The position numbers and the translations under genes are program-made. Positions 34,805-44,524 of a stretch of DNA of 64,000 nt are shown one piece after another. The first letter of the stretch is position 1. Every line of letters begins with the position of its first letter. The notes under the pieces are model-generated. The model was not told where the DNA came from. It searched no databases and saw only the letters and a program-made list of their open reading frames with translations. The DNA is from Mesorhizobium sp. NBSH29. Lineage in GTDB: Bacteria > Pseudomonadota > Alphaproteobacteria > Rhizobiales > Rhizobiaceae. Location: assembly GCF_015500055.1 (NCBI RefSeq), contig NZ_CP045492.1, positions 1,932,501-1,996,500 of the forward strand. Direction: 5' to 3'.

Positions 34805-35575
34805 TCAATCGCCGAACAGTGAAACCTCTCCATTGACGACAGCGTCGGCGCGATTGGAATAGGTCCCGTTTTCCTCATGAATTACCAGAGGCGGCATAAG
34901 GGCAAGCTTGGCCCGCGACCCGCGTTTTGCTCGCACAATGATGCGGATTGCCGGCGCTTGGGCATGCGGTTGAACCGGGACAATTTCTGCCCCGCCGAAG
35001 CGCCCTTCAAGAGCAGTCAAAATTTTAGCGAGTGACTGGGGCCGGGCGATAAGGGCTACCGAGCCGCTCGGCTTCACAACGGCAGCAGCGCTTCGCAGCC
35101 AATGTTCAAACGTCGTATCATTCATAACGTGCGCTGCTTGTCGTAGCCTGTCTGGCGTCAATCGGTCGTCACGCTGGTTGAAGGGGGGGTTCATGATGAC
35201 AAAGTCAAAGCTGTTATCGACAAGCCCAGCAGCAATCCTCGCCATCCCGGTCAGCGCAACATCGGCGCGCAGAAACCGAGATCGTTCACGCAGATGGCTG
35301 TTTTGCGCCAATGCCAGCGTCGCCGCCGCAAAGTGCGCCATTTCAAGCTCCCGTTCGACCAGAACGATGGTCGCCCGCGGGCATCGTGATGCAACCGCCA
35401 GACCGGCAGCCCCAGCACCGGAGCCAAAATCGGCCAGATTTCCGCCAAATTCTGCCGGCACCGTTGCGGCAAGAACCAAGGCATCCATGCCGGTGCGATG
35501 ACCTTTGCCGAGCGGCTGCACGACAAAAAAACGGCCTTTCTGAAAGCCGTCTATCGTCTCCGATGGGTGGGCCAT
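34805..35575 (-). CDS. TrmN6-like tRNA adenine-N6 methyltransferase
   Basis: 256 residues. Rossmann-like methyltransferase with LADFGSGAGAAGLAVASRCP (SAM loop), VERELEMAHFA and the N6-adenine catalytic motif FVIMNPPFNQ (~130). The closest characterised relative is YfiC/TrmN6, which methylates A37 of tRNA-Val. N-terminal QKGRFFVVQPLGKGHRTGMDALVLAA is typical of the family. Starts 9 nt after the DUF2007 gene stop. Confidence 0.82.
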   Translation of the reverse strand: MAHPSETIDGFQKGRFFVVQPLGKGHRTGMDALVLAATVPAEFGGNLADFGSGAGAAGLAVASRCPRATIVLVERELEMAHFAAATLALAQNSHLRERSRFLRADVALTGMARIAAGLVDNSFDFVIMNPPFNQRDDRLTPDRLRQAAHVMNDTTFEHWLRSAAAVVKPSGSVALIARPQSLAKILTALEGRFGGAEIVPVQPHAQAPAIRIIVRAKRGSRAKLALMPPLVIHEENGTYSNRADAVVNGEVSLFGD

Positions 35576-35584
35576 AGAGCGGTC

Positions 35585-35809
35585 TCAACCATCCTTGATT
35601 TCGTTGGCAATCCCGGCATCGGTCAAAATCCTGCGCGCTTGATCAGCTGACTCGTCTGCAACCAGTATCCGTCGTGGAAGAACCCCGATCGAACCGTCCA
35701 ACACGCTCATATTCTGGTCTGCCACCATGAATTTAATTTCGGCATCACGCAGCAACGCCTCGATGAATGAGATAATGACGGGATCATTTGTACGGACAAG
35801 TTCAATCAT
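35585..35809 (-). CDS. DUF2007 small protein
   Basis: 74 residues. Pattern MIELVRTNDPVIISFIEALL, then FMVADQNMSVLDGSIG and PRRILVADESADQARRIL, as in DUF2007, a small alpha/beta fold annotated as a putative signal-transducing or metal-related protein. Its role is unproven. First in the run DUF2007-trmN6-sppA on the minus strand. Confidence 0.85.
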   Translation of the reverse strand: MIELVRTNDPVIISFIEALLRDAEIKFMVADQNMSVLDGSIGVLPRRILVADESADQARRILTDAGIANEIKDG

Positions 35810-35857
35810 CGGAAAAGATTCGCAGTTTGTGCAGCGGATGTAAATGTAGGTTCGCTC

Positions 35858-36649
35858 TCACACCCCGTAGGCAGCAACGGACAGTTCGCGAATCTTCGAA
35901 AACACACCCTTGCCACCCGCAATCGCAATCGTGCCGTTGGCGATCACATCATCCGTGTTGAACGGTTCAACGACGCCGCCCGCCTCTTCGATAACCAGCA
36001 TGGCTGCGACACAGTCCCAAGCATTCATGTGGTCTTCCGTGTACCCGATCAGCCGTCCGGCTGCGACGTAGATCAGCATCAACGCGCCAGAGGCGTTGCG
36101 AAAAAATACGCCGCCTTGTTCAATGATCGAAGCAATCAAAGGAACAATGGCGCTGTTTTGTGTGCGGCTGTTGAAGCCGACGCCAACCGAACCGTCAGAG
36201 AGATTTTGCGCGTTTGATACCTTGATGGGATGACCATTGAGGAAAGCACCTCCGCCGCGCCGCGCACCAAATGTCTCACCGGTGCAAGGCTCATGAACAA
36301 CGCCCACTACCGCTTCATTGTTTTTCACACAGGCGATGACCACGCACCAAGCGGGAATGCCGCGCACGAAGTTAGCGGTGCCATCGATGGGATCTATCAC
36401 CCAGATAAAACCTGATGAACCTGGAACCGGTGCATGCTCCTCCCCGACAATCCCATCGCGAGGAAACTCTTTGGCCAGTGCAGCGCGGATGAAAAGTTCG
36501 ACCTCGCGGTCGCCATTCGAAACGAGGTCCTGATGCCCTTTGCTTTCAATGGTCAGTTTGTCCAACTCGCGAAAGAAGGTCATCGCTAGGTCGCCAGCAC
36601 GTTTTGCTAGGTCGACGGTAAATTCAAGTCGGCGGTCGAACTCATGCAT
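35858..36649 (-). CDS. Inositol monophosphatase-family phosphatase
   Basis: 263 residues from the ATG at 36649 (MHEFDRRLEF); the frame runs open to 36961, but that part overlaps the divergent isoprenoid gene. Metal-binding motifs: GEEHA (~70), IDPIDGTANFVRGIP (~87-101) and AWDCVAAMLVIEEAGG (~207). It removes phosphate from myo-inositol 1-phosphate or a similar sugar/nucleotide phosphate such as histidinol phosphate or PAP. The substrate is not readable here. Confidence 0.87.
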   Translation of the reverse strand: MHEFDRRLEFTVDLAKRAGDLAMTFFRELDKLTIESKGHQDLVSNGDREVELFIRAALAKEFPRDGIVGEEHAPVPGSSGFIWVIDPIDGTANFVRGIPAWCVVIACVKNNEAVVGVVHEPCTGETFGARRGGGAFLNGHPIKVSNAQNLSDGSVGVGFNSRTQNSAIVPLIASIIEQGGVFFRNASGALMLIYVAAGRLIGYTEDHMNAWDCVAAMLVIEEAGGVVEPFNTDDVIANGTIAIAGGKGVFSKIRELSVAAYGV

Positions 36650-36805
36650 AAATCTGTCCCCAGTTTCACGAACCCGTATCAGGCGACGTTCGGGCAGGTA
36701 AAGTGGCCGCGCCAATTCGCCGCTTGCCGCACCTTGCCACCGCATTAGAATTCCCGGTAGGACAGGCAAGTAAGCGCTCGAAACGCCAACAACGGGGAGT
36801 AACCA

Positions 36806-37822
36806 GTGGGCGTTGTACTCAATCTCGATGACAGCAAGCGGAATGCGGCCTCGATCCAGCCTCTGGTTGATCTGACACGCGCTGATATGGGCCGTGTCAA
36901 CCAACTGATCCTCGCAAGGGCCGGTTCCGACGTCGAAATGATCCCGGAAATTGCCAATCATCTGATTTCATCCGGTGGCAAGCGGTTGAGACCCATGGTG
37001 ACTTTGGCGGCCGCGCAGATGTTCGGGTATGTTGGTGACGGCCATGTGAAGCTGTCAACCAGCGTTGAGTTCATGCACACTGCAACGCTTCTGCACGATG
37101 ATGTCGTTGACGAAAGCGGCATGCGACGCGGCAAAAAGACCGCCCGCATGATCTGGGGAAACCAAGCAAGCGTGCTCGTCGGCGACTTCCTGCTCGGCCA
37201 AGCGTTTCGCATGATGGTCGACGTCGGATCGCTTGAGGCACTCGACATTCTTTCGACGGCTGCATCAGTGATTGCCGAGGGCGAGGTGATGCAACTCGCC
37301 GCAGCCAAGAACCTCGAAACTACCGAAGACGAGCATTTCGCCGTCATCAAGGCTAAAACCGCAGCGTTGTTTTCAGCCGCCGCTGAAGTCGGACCGGTTA
37401 TCGCAGGCGCCACAAAAGCCGACCGTGCAGCTCTTCGCTCTTACGGCATGAATCTCGGCCTTGCGTTCCAACTCATCGACGATGCGCTCGACTATGGGGG
37501 TACTTCGAAAGATCTTGGCAAAAATGTCGGCGACGATTTTCGTGAGGGCAAGGTCACCTTGCCGGTGATCCTGGCGTATCGGCGTGGCACCACTGCTGAA
37601 CGGGCGTTCTGGAGCCAGGCCATCGAAAAAAACGAAACCGACGATGTTGAGCTGGAGCGTGCACTTGTGCTTCTCAACCGCCACAATGCGATAGCCGATA
37701 CAATCGGTCGGGCTCGCCATTTCGGTGGGATTGCGCGCGATGCGCTGGCCCCGCTGAAGGAGACTCCGCAGAAGGCGGCGCTTCTGGAAGTTATCGATTT
37801 CTGCATCAACCGTGTTAACTAG
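36806..37822 (+). CDS. Polyprenyl diphosphate synthase (quinone side chain)
   Basis: 338 residues, GTG start with GGGGAG 6-7 nt upstream. Aspartate-rich motifs: LLHDDVVDESGMRRGKKTA (first, ~95) and FQLIDDALDYGG (second, ~222). GGKRLRPM (~57) precedes them. It condenses isopentenyl diphosphate into the long chain (C40-C50) used for ubiquinone; in Hyphomicrobiales this is usually decaprenyl (DdsA/IspB type). ubiA, the next user of this product, is also in this window (47763-48746). Divergent from the inositol phosphatase-like gene. Confidence 0.9.
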   Translation: MGVVLNLDDSKRNAASIQPLVDLTRADMGRVNQLILARAGSDVEMIPEIANHLISSGGKRLRPMVTLAAAQMFGYVGDGHVKLSTSVEFMHTATLLHDDVVDESGMRRGKKTARMIWGNQASVLVGDFLLGQAFRMMVDVGSLEALDILSTAASVIAEGEVMQLAAAKNLETTEDEHFAVIKAKTAALFSAAAEVGPVIAGATKADRAALRSYGMNLGLAFQLIDDALDYGGTSKDLGKNVGDDFREGKVTLPVILAYRRGTTAERAFWSQAIEKNETDDVELERALVLLNRHNAIADTIGRARHFGGIARDALAPLKETPQKAALLEVIDFCINRVN

Positions 37823-37977
37823 TTGCTGCCGTTTCACGACAAGCACTGGTTGATACCAGATTGTCCACCTGGTGGATTGAAGCGGCACCCCAAAAAGGCC
37901 ATGCTTTAAGACATCATGCGGTTTGGCCCTCAGTCCGTCCGGCGGACTGGCAAAATTTTCACGGCGGAAGGAAACGA

Positions 37978-39972
37978 ATGCCGCTCACCAACAGAATTCG
38001 GCTATCAACGCTTGCTGTTATTGGCATGGCCTTGTCGCTTCAATTAGCGGTAGCCAAAGAGACGCCTCCCGCACCCGTCGAAATATCTTCTTTCTCAGGC
38101 GCTTATCTCGCCGGACGCTCTGCTGAAATAGACAATGATCTTTCGGGCGCGGTCACCTATTACGCGCGCGCTTTGTCATTTGATCCGGAAAACCAGCAGT
38201 TGCAGCAAAGCCTGATGCTGGGGCTGGTCTCGCAGGGCCGTTTTGACGAGGCGCTTGTCTACGCAGAAAAGTTGAAAACCACCCCTGATGTTGAGCGGTT
38301 TTCTCGTGTTGCCCTCGCCGTCGATACTTTCCGCAAGAAGGACTACGAAAAGGCCAAATACTGGCTGAAGCTGGCGGTTTCATCCGACCTCGACAAACTC
38401 ATAACCGGCTTGATGACCGGATGGGCAGAAGCGGGGCAGGGGCATACCAAGGAGGCGCTGGAGCATCTGGACACCTTGCAGGGCCCTGAGTGGTATACGG
38501 TCTTTGTAGCCTATCACCGTGCGCTGATCGCGGAGGGTGCAGGCATGACAGAGGAAGCCGCAAAATCGTACGAAATTTCCATTCGCGATCTGTCCGCTGG
38601 CAGCGCAGCACCGGAGACCTGGTTGCGGGCAGCCGAATCCTACGCCCGCTTTCTCGCTCGTGACGGCAAGAAGCAAGAGGCGCTGAAAGTACTCGACCGG
38701 TCGGAGGAATTTTCGGTCGGGCGACCGGCGGTAGCGGAACTTCGTGGCGAAATCGAAAACGGCCAGCCCATCGCGGCTTTGGTGGAGGGGCCAACGCAGG
38801 GCGCTTCCGAGATATTTCTCAACCTTGGCACCGCTCTAAACCGTGGAGGCGGTGAGGCTTTTGTGCGGCTCTATCTGCAGTTTGCGCTGGCGCTCATGCC
38901 TGATAGCGATGTTGTGCTGATGCAGTTGGCAGCGATTTCGGAGCAGCAGCAGGACGCTGAACAGGCAATCGACCTTTATGGCCGGATCAAGCCTGAATCG
39001 TCGCTCAAGCGCATCGCCGAGTTGCAGCGTGGTCTCAATCTGGCTGACCTGAAACGTCACGATGAGGCCATTGCGCAGTTAACAACATTGATTGAAGCGG
39101 CACCTGACGACATGCGCGGTTATCTCGCGCTGGGAGGGGTATACGCTTCGAAGGAGGATTTCGAATCCGCCGCCGAGCTCTATGACCGCGCCGTCACGCG
39201 CATTCCCGCACCGACTGCGGAGGACTGGAGCGTTTTTTACCAGCGCGGCATTGCGTATGAGCGTCTGAAGCAGTGGTCCAGGGCAGAGCCCAATTTTCTT
39301 AAGGCGCTGGAGCTTTTTCCAGATCAGCCGCAAGTGATGAACTATCTGGGTTATTCCTGGGTAGACATGAACACCAAGCTCGAAGAGGGCCTGGAGCTTA
39401 TCAAGAAGGCGGTCGAAGCGCGCCCCAGCGATGGCTACATCGTCGATTCTCTGGGCTGGGCCCATTATCGTCTCGGCAACTACGAGGAAGCTGTAGGCGA
39501 ACTGGAGCGTGCAGTCTCGCTAAAGCCCGACGATGCGGTGCTTAACGACCATTTGGGAGACGCCTATTGGCGGGCTGGCAGGCAACTCGAAGCCACGTTC
39601 CAATGGGCGCACGCGCGCGACATGAAACCTGACGCCGATGTCCTGGCCAGCGTCCAGAAAAAACTCAAGGAAGGCTTGCCCGCGCTCGACCCGAAGGCGG
39701 CAGGAAAAGTGTTGCCCGATACGCCGGCCGATACAAAAGAAGCGCTTCCGGAAAAGAAGTCCGAACTTGTCGTTCCCGAAGCGCCGCAAGTCGTCACTGC
39801 TGTGACCGCTTCTTACACTGTCCAGCGCGGCCAGTCCTTGTGGTCGATCGCTGCTGCGCAGCTAGGCGACGGGAACCGCTACACCGAAATTCTCGACCTC
39901 AACCCGCAACTGGAGGGAAACCCTGGTCGACTGGTTCCGGGGCAGGAACTGAAACTGCCAGCGGGTAACTAG
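37978..39972 (+). CDS. TPR protein with C-terminal LysM domain
   Basis: 664 residues from the ATG at 37978 (GGAAGGAAA upstream); the open frame from 37861 is unsupported. Signal peptide (RIRLSTLAVIGMALSLQLAVAKE). About ten TPR-like helical repeats span ~35-590 (for example GAYLAGRSAEIDNDLSGAVTYY, MNYLGYSWVDMNTKLEEGLELI, VDSLGWAHYRLGNYEEAVGELE). A LysM domain closes the protein (SYTVQRGQSLWSIAAAQLGDG...LVPGQELKLPAGN). It is probably periplasmic or outer-membrane bound, anchored to peptidoglycan by LysM. The family without LysM is common in this location. Confidence 0.85.
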   Translation: MPLTNRIRLSTLAVIGMALSLQLAVAKETPPAPVEISSFSGAYLAGRSAEIDNDLSGAVTYYARALSFDPENQQLQQSLMLGLVSQGRFDEALVYAEKLKTTPDVERFSRVALAVDTFRKKDYEKAKYWLKLAVSSDLDKLITGLMTGWAEAGQGHTKEALEHLDTLQGPEWYTVFVAYHRALIAEGAGMTEEAAKSYEISIRDLSAGSAAPETWLRAAESYARFLARDGKKQEALKVLDRSEEFSVGRPAVAELRGEIENGQPIAALVEGPTQGASEIFLNLGTALNRGGGEAFVRLYLQFALALMPDSDVVLMQLAAISEQQQDAEQAIDLYGRIKPESSLKRIAELQRGLNLADLKRHDEAIAQLTTLIEAAPDDMRGYLALGGVYASKEDFESAAELYDRAVTRIPAPTAEDWSVFYQRGIAYERLKQWSRAEPNFLKALELFPDQPQVMNYLGYSWVDMNTKLEEGLELIKKAVEARPSDGYIVDSLGWAHYRLGNYEEAVGELERAVSLKPDDAVLNDHLGDAYWRAGRQLEATFQWAHARDMKPDADVLASVQKKLKEGLPALDPKAAGKVLPDTPADTKEALPEKKSELVVPEAPQVVTAVTASYTVQRGQSLWSIAAAQLGDGNRYTEILDLNPQLEGNPGRLVPGQELKLPAGN

Positions 39973-40058
39973 GCATTCAAAGCGTCACGCTCGCTTGACG
40001 GTCCTTGCAGTCAGCACTAGGACGGGCCACTCCGGTTTAGATCGAAAGGCCCGCCGTT

Positions 40059-41003
40059 ATCGAACCTGCCGCCACTCTTGAGCACGACCCGAAACAATCG
40101 TTTCAAGGTCTTATTCTCACGCTCCATAACTATTGGGCAGCGCAGGGCTGCGTGATCTTGCAGCCGTACGACATGGAAGTGGGCGCCGGCACCTTTCATC
40201 CAGCAACCACATTGCGCGCACTCGGACCGAAGCCGTGGAAAGCGGCCTATGTGCAGCCCTCCCGCCGACCAAAGGATGGTCGTTACGGCGAAAACCCCAA
40301 TCGGCTACAGCACTATTATCAATATCAGGTCATTCTGAAGCCCAACCCATCCAACTTGCAGGAGCTCTATCTCGGTTCGCTGGCCGCCATTGGCATTGAC
40401 CCACTTCTGCACGATATCAGGTTTGTCGAGGATGATTGGGAAAGCCCGACCCTTGGCGCGTGGGGTCTTGGCTGGGAGTGCTGGTGCGATGGCATGGAAG
40501 TCTCGCAGTTCACCTATTTCCAGCAGGTCTGTGGCATCGAATGTTCACCTGTCGCAGGTGAATTGACCTACGGGCTGGAACGGCTGGCGATGTACGTGCA
40601 GGGCGTTGACAGCGTGTACGACCTCAATTTCAACGGTGGCGAAGGGGACGAGAAGGTCACCTATGGCGACATATTCCTGCAAGCCGAGCAGGAATATTCC
40701 AGGCACAATTTCGAGCACGCCGACACCGCAGTACTGCTGCGCCATTTCGAGGATGCGGAAGCGGAATGCAAGGCGTTGTTGGCAGCCGGCGCACCGACGC
40801 AGGATTCTAGCCCGCCGAACCACAAAATGGTGTTTCCAGCCTACGATCAATGCATCAAGGCGAGCCACGCATTCAACCTTCTGGATGCGCGCGGGGTCAT
40901 CTCGCCGACAGAGCGTGCCCGCTACATTCTGCGCGTGCGCGATCTGGCCAAGGCGTGCGGCGAGGCCTACCTGCAAACGCAGGCTGGCGGCTTGGCAGCA
41001 TAA
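40059..41003 (+). CDS. glyQ: Glycyl-tRNA synthetase alpha subunit, non-canonical start
   Basis: Full-length GlyQ by homology: [89 protein letters not shown], and a C-terminus typical of the class. No ATG, GTG or TTG exists in frame between the TAG at 40038 and the internal GTG at 40152, which would delete the conserved first ~30 residues. Position 40059 (ATC, GAAAGG 9 nt upstream) is the placeholder start; 314 residues then match the usual length. A sequence error or a rare ATC start are both possible. It partners GlyS in the alpha2beta2 enzyme. Confidence 0.87.
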   Translation: MEPAATLEHDPKQSFQGLILTLHNYWAAQGCVILQPYDMEVGAGTFHPATTLRALGPKPWKAAYVQPSRRPKDGRYGENPNRLQHYYQYQVILKPNPSNLQELYLGSLAAIGIDPLLHDIRFVEDDWESPTLGAWGLGWECWCDGMEVSQFTYFQQVCGIECSPVAGELTYGLERLAMYVQGVDSVYDLNFNGGEGDEKVTYGDIFLQAEQEYSRHNFEHADTAVLLRHFEDAEAECKALLAAGAPTQDSSPPNHKMVFPAYDQCIKASHAFNLLDARGVISPTERARYILRVRDLAKACGEAYLQTQAGGLAA

Positions 41004-41006
41004 GCA

Positions 41007-41189
41007 TCAAGCCACGCAGGCGGTCTCCGACAACTGAACCACCAGCGTTGAAGTGATCGTTGCACCGGCCATTGTCTGAAGCGCCCGGCGCACCCCAGTG
41101 ATCGGTGAGTGATGCGCTCCTGGCAAGGCCTGCAAGGTAAAGCAGGCGGCGAGGGCGGCAGCCTGGATGAATGTGGAAATGAAATGCAT
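41007..41189 (-). CDS. Possible small exported protein between glyQ and glyS
   Basis: 60 residues. It begins MHFISTFIQAAALAACFTLQ, a plausible signal or anchor segment, followed by PITGVRRALQTMAGATITSTLV and a single late Cys near the C-terminus (TACVA). Codon third positions look like those of neighbouring genes. The weak point is the ribosome site (CGGA only) and no homologue I can name. It accounts for most of the 356-bp gap between glyQ and glyS, which is wider than needed for two subunits of one enzyme. Confidence 0.4.
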   Translation of the reverse strand: MHFISTFIQAAALAACFTLQALPGAHHSPITGVRRALQTMAGATITSTLVVQLSETACVA

Positions 41190-41359
41190 GGCATTGGTCC
41201 GCGTTTGCCGTGATATTCATGTGTCGCGGCCAGGCCCTGAATGGTTCACTCAGTTATTCATTCAGGTATGCCATGGGTGACAGCGCGGAGCGGAGTTGCT
41301 AGTGCAATCGCGCCTGCGTCGAAGCGGGCGTTCGTCCGCGAAAGACCAGAGACCGACAA

Positions 41360-43513
41360 ATGCCAGACCTGCTGTTAGAACTTCGCTCCGAGGAAATTCC
41401 CGCCCGCATGCAGCGCAAGGCAGCCGGTGACCTGAAGAAGTTGGTCACCGATGGTTTGGTGGAAGCCGGGCTGACGTATGAGGCAGCGCGCGAATATTTT
41501 ACTCCGCGCCGGCTGACACTCGATATCCGGGGCCTTAACGCGCGCTCGCGCGATGTACACGAGGAGCGCAAGGGTCCGAGCACCAAAGCACCGGAACAGG
41601 CGATTGCCGGTTTCCTGCGTGGCGCAGGCCTCAGCGACATATCTCAGGCGCACATCCATACAGATCCGAAGAAGGGCGATTTTTATGTAGCCCACATCTC
41701 AAAGCCCGGTCGGGCGGCTGAAGAAATCATCGCGGAACTGATCCCCGCAGTCGTAAAGACCTTCCCGTGGCCGAAGTCCATGCGCTGGGGCCCGGCCTCT
41801 GGGCCAAAGGGCCGGCATTATGCGGGTGGCGTGGGGCAGGGCGGCGAAGCCATGCGCTGGGTCCGCCCGCTTCAATCAATCATCTGCACTTTCGGTCCTG
41901 AAACAGAAGAGCCGGTCATTGTGGACTTTGAAGTGAATGGCATTCGCTCGGGTAATGTCACACAAGGGCATCGCTTCCATGCGCCGGGTACAATCACTGT
42001 GCGCCGCTTCGATGACTATGTGTCGAAACTGGAAGCTGCCAAGGTGGTGCTCGACGCCGACCGGCGCAAGGAAATCATCCTCTCCGACGCGCGCAACCTT
42101 GCCTTTGCAAACGGGCTGGAACTGGTGGAGGATGAGGGACTCCTCGACGAAGTTGCCGGGCTGGTGGAATGGCCGGTTGTTCTCTTGGGCGAGTTCGAAG
42201 AAGAATTTCTCGAAATCCCCCCCGAAGTTATTCGTCTCACCATCCGCGCCAATCAGAAATGCTTCGTCACACGCATCTCTGGCGAGAGCGAAAAACTGTC
42301 GAACCGCTTCGTTGTAATTTCCAACATCGAAGCCAAAGATGGTGGTGCCGAGATCGCCCATGGCAATGGCAAGGTGGTACGCGCCAGACTGTCTGACGCC
42401 CTGTATTTCTGGAAGACCGATCAGGCCGATTTGCCGGATCGCGCAGCGTTCGCGGCATCGGCCGAAAAATTCGGCCTGGATATGACAAAGCCGCTCGACC
42501 AGCGCATGGCGCGGCTTGACCACCTCAATGTTACGTTCCACGCCAGGATCGGCACGCAGGGAGAGCGTGTTTCTCGTATCGCAAAACTGGCCGAAGAGCT
42601 TGCTCCAATGGTCCGCGCCGATTCCACACTTGCCCGCCGCGCGGCAGTGCTGGCCAAGGCTGATCTGCAGACTGAAGCCGTCGGAGAGTTCCCTGAACTT
42701 CAAGGCGTGATGGGTCGCAAATATGCACTCTTGCAGGGTGAGCATGTCGGCGTCGCAGCAGCCATCGAACAGCACTACAAGCCGCAAGGCCCGTCAGATA
42801 CGGTGCCCTTCGATCCGGTTTCGGTCGCTGTGGCACTCGCTGACAAGCTCGATACGTTGACTGCATTTTGGGACATTGACGAGAAGCCAACGGGGAGCAA
42901 AGACCCTTACGCACTTCGGCGCGCGGCACTCGGAGTGATCCGCATTATCGTGGAAAACAATTTCGCCCTTTCGCTATCAAAATTCGCAACAGATTCCGAT
43001 CTCCTCGCCTTCTTCCATGACCGCCTAAAAGTTTATCTGCGCGAACAGGGCGTCCGTCATGATCTTATCGACGCCGTCATTTCTCCGGATGCAGACGACC
43101 TGATGGCCATCGTCAACCGGGTCAAAGCCTTGGCAGAATTCCTCGAAACGGACGAAGGCAAAAACCTTGTTGTTGGCACCAAGCGTGCAGCCAACATTCT
43201 TGCCGCCGAGGAAAAGAAGGGCACGCAAGTTGCATCTTCCGTTGCGTCATCGCTGTTTGTCGATGAGACAGAGAAAAACCTGTTATCGGCATTGAATCAG
43301 GCTGAGAGCCAAGCTGCGCAAGCGATTCAGAATGAAGACTTTTCCGCTGCCATGCGCGCACTTAGTGCGCTGCGTGAACCAGTTGATTCATTCTTTGAGA
43401 AGGTGATGGTAAACGACCCCGACGAGGCTGTGCGCGCGAACCGTCTGGCGCTTCTTTTGCGCATCCGCAACGCCACCGATCAGGTTGCAGATTTCTCGAA
43501 AATAGCTGGCTGA
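41360..43513 (+). CDS. glyS: Glycyl-tRNA synthetase beta subunit
   Basis: 717 residues, the usual length. N-terminus [24 protein letters not shown], central [11 protein letters not shown], the HD-like KYALLQGE and a C-terminal anticodon-binding helical region ([17 protein letters not shown]). Works with GlyQ to charge tRNA-Gly. Separated from glyQ by 356 bp, so it may have its own promoter. Confidence 0.95.
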   Translation: MPDLLLELRSEEIPARMQRKAAGDLKKLVTDGLVEAGLTYEAAREYFTPRRLTLDIRGLNARSRDVHEERKGPSTKAPEQAIAGFLRGAGLSDISQAHIHTDPKKGDFYVAHISKPGRAAEEIIAELIPAVVKTFPWPKSMRWGPASGPKGRHYAGGVGQGGEAMRWVRPLQSIICTFGPETEEPVIVDFEVNGIRSGNVTQGHRFHAPGTITVRRFDDYVSKLEAAKVVLDADRRKEIILSDARNLAFANGLELVEDEGLLDEVAGLVEWPVVLLGEFEEEFLEIPPEVIRLTIRANQKCFVTRISGESEKLSNRFVVISNIEAKDGGAEIAHGNGKVVRARLSDALYFWKTDQADLPDRAAFAASAEKFGLDMTKPLDQRMARLDHLNVTFHARIGTQGERVSRIAKLAEELAPMVRADSTLARRAAVLAKADLQTEAVGEFPELQGVMGRKYALLQGEHVGVAAAIEQHYKPQGPSDTVPFDPVSVAVALADKLDTLTAFWDIDEKPTGSKDPYALRRAALGVIRIIVENNFALSLSKFATDSDLLAFFHDRLKVYLREQGVRHDLIDAVISPDADDLMAIVNRVKALAEFLETDEGKNLVVGTKRAANILAAEEKKGTQVASSVASSLFVDETEKNLLSALNQAESQAAQAIQNEDFSAAMRALSALREPVDSFFEKVMVNDPDEAVRANRLALLLRIRNATDQVADFSKIAG

Positions 43514-43523
43514 ACAACGCGCA

Positions 43524-43937
43524 TCAATTGAAGATGTAAACCGCCAGTGCGACAGCGAGCAGCAACAACGGACCTGACGCCATACCTAGCGTGGGCAACC
43601 ACGCCGGCGGCCTGCTGCCAGCTTTTGCACGCGCCATCACAACAGCACCGGTGATGCTGATGGCCAGCAATGCGGTGGCCAGTAAAAGCTTGATGTGGAA
43701 TGCCGCACCAAGATTTGAGCCGGCATAAAAGCCGAGATAGAGCCAGAGCCCGGTCAGCCAGATCAACACAATGCCCGCCAGCCCGAGGCGCGCAAAGATA
43801 GGCCGCAACGCCATGAGTTCCGGCTTGAGTTGTCCGTCGGCTGCACGCAATCGGCGCGCAATAATCAACTGGCCAAAGCCCGCGCCGGCACCCAGCATCA
43901 AAGCAAAAATATGCAGAAATTTTATGAAAGCGTGCAT
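43524..43937 (-). CDS. Small four-helix membrane protein
   Basis: 137 residues, about four membrane helices: FIKFLHIFALMLGAGAGFGQL, GLAGIVLIWLTGLWLYLGF, AFHIKLLLATALLAISITGAVV and TLGMASGPLLLLAVALAVYIF. The first helix has the His-bearing pattern HAFIKFLHIFAL seen in CopD-like and related cytochrome-type proteins, and FHIKLLLA repeats it. Haem or copper binding is possible but unproven. Convergent with glyS (11 nt between stops). Confidence 0.6.
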   Translation of the reverse strand: MHAFIKFLHIFALMLGAGAGFGQLIIARRLRAADGQLKPELMALRPIFARLGLAGIVLIWLTGLWLYLGFYAGSNLGAAFHIKLLLATALLAISITGAVVMARAKAGSRPPAWLPTLGMASGPLLLLAVALAVYIFN

Positions 43938-43993
43938 GGGTGGTCTCCGTGGCTTGCTGACTGTGTCAGCCTGGGCGAGACCCGTCCAGTGTC

Positions 43994-44392
43994 TTATTCC
44001 AATTTGACGGGGGGCATCATTGGCGCCGCCGGAGTTGCCGCTTGTTTGGCCCCCGCAGCAGCAGGTGCGACCTCGTTTGAGGCCCCAGGTGCAGCCGCCT
44101 TCTGGGAGGGCAGCATAACATCCGGCGCCGCGCTGGAGCTAGCGAAAGCGTCGCCGACAATTCCGCCGCGGATGACTAACAAGGGTTCGTTGCGACGGCG
44201 TGGTGTTTCTGCAGGCTTGGCAACGGTCGAAGCGGTGGTCGCGGAATCGATTGCCGGTGCCATCTTGGCAGGCGTCCCTAGTCGAACAACGGAAGGGGCA
44301 TTTCTGCTGGAAGGCAGTGTGGTGATGGACGACGCCGAAGCGGCACCCGAGACCAGAACACTGGCGAAAACAACAGCTGCATACAAACGCAT
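43994..44392 (-). CDS. Exported Ala/Pro-rich small protein
   Basis: 132 residues with a signal peptide (LYAAVVFASVLVSGAASASS). A low-complexity Ala/Pro-rich body contains one conserved-looking stretch, RRRNEPLLVIRGGIVGDAF, which I recall in similar small rhizobial proteins. No catalytic motif. It is probably periplasmic. Same strand as the four-helix membrane gene, 56 bp away. Confidence 0.55.
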   Translation of the reverse strand: MRLYAAVVFASVLVSGAASASSITTLPSSRNAPSVVRLGTPAKMAPAIDSATTASTVAKPAETPRRRNEPLLVIRGGIVGDAFASSSAAPDVMLPSQKAAAPGASNEVAPAAAGAKQAATPAAPMMPPVKLE

Positions 44393-44524
44393 ATCAAACC
44401 CATCCCTGTCTTGAGTGTTCGCTATAGCAGCCTGATGTTGATGCCCGCTTCATCGGTTCGTTCGCATTTTAACGATCTCCTCGAAGCCCTTGCGGCAGCG
44501 GGAATGCCGCGTTAGTCACGTCGC

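Noticed and set aside
36650-36961. N-terminal extension of the inositol phosphatase-like gene
   Set aside because: Overlaps the divergent prenyl synthase; the family begins at the ATG at 36649.
41876-42787. 303-codon minus-strand frame over glyS
   Set aside because: Shadow of glyS in a GC-rich region; no protein-like motifs.
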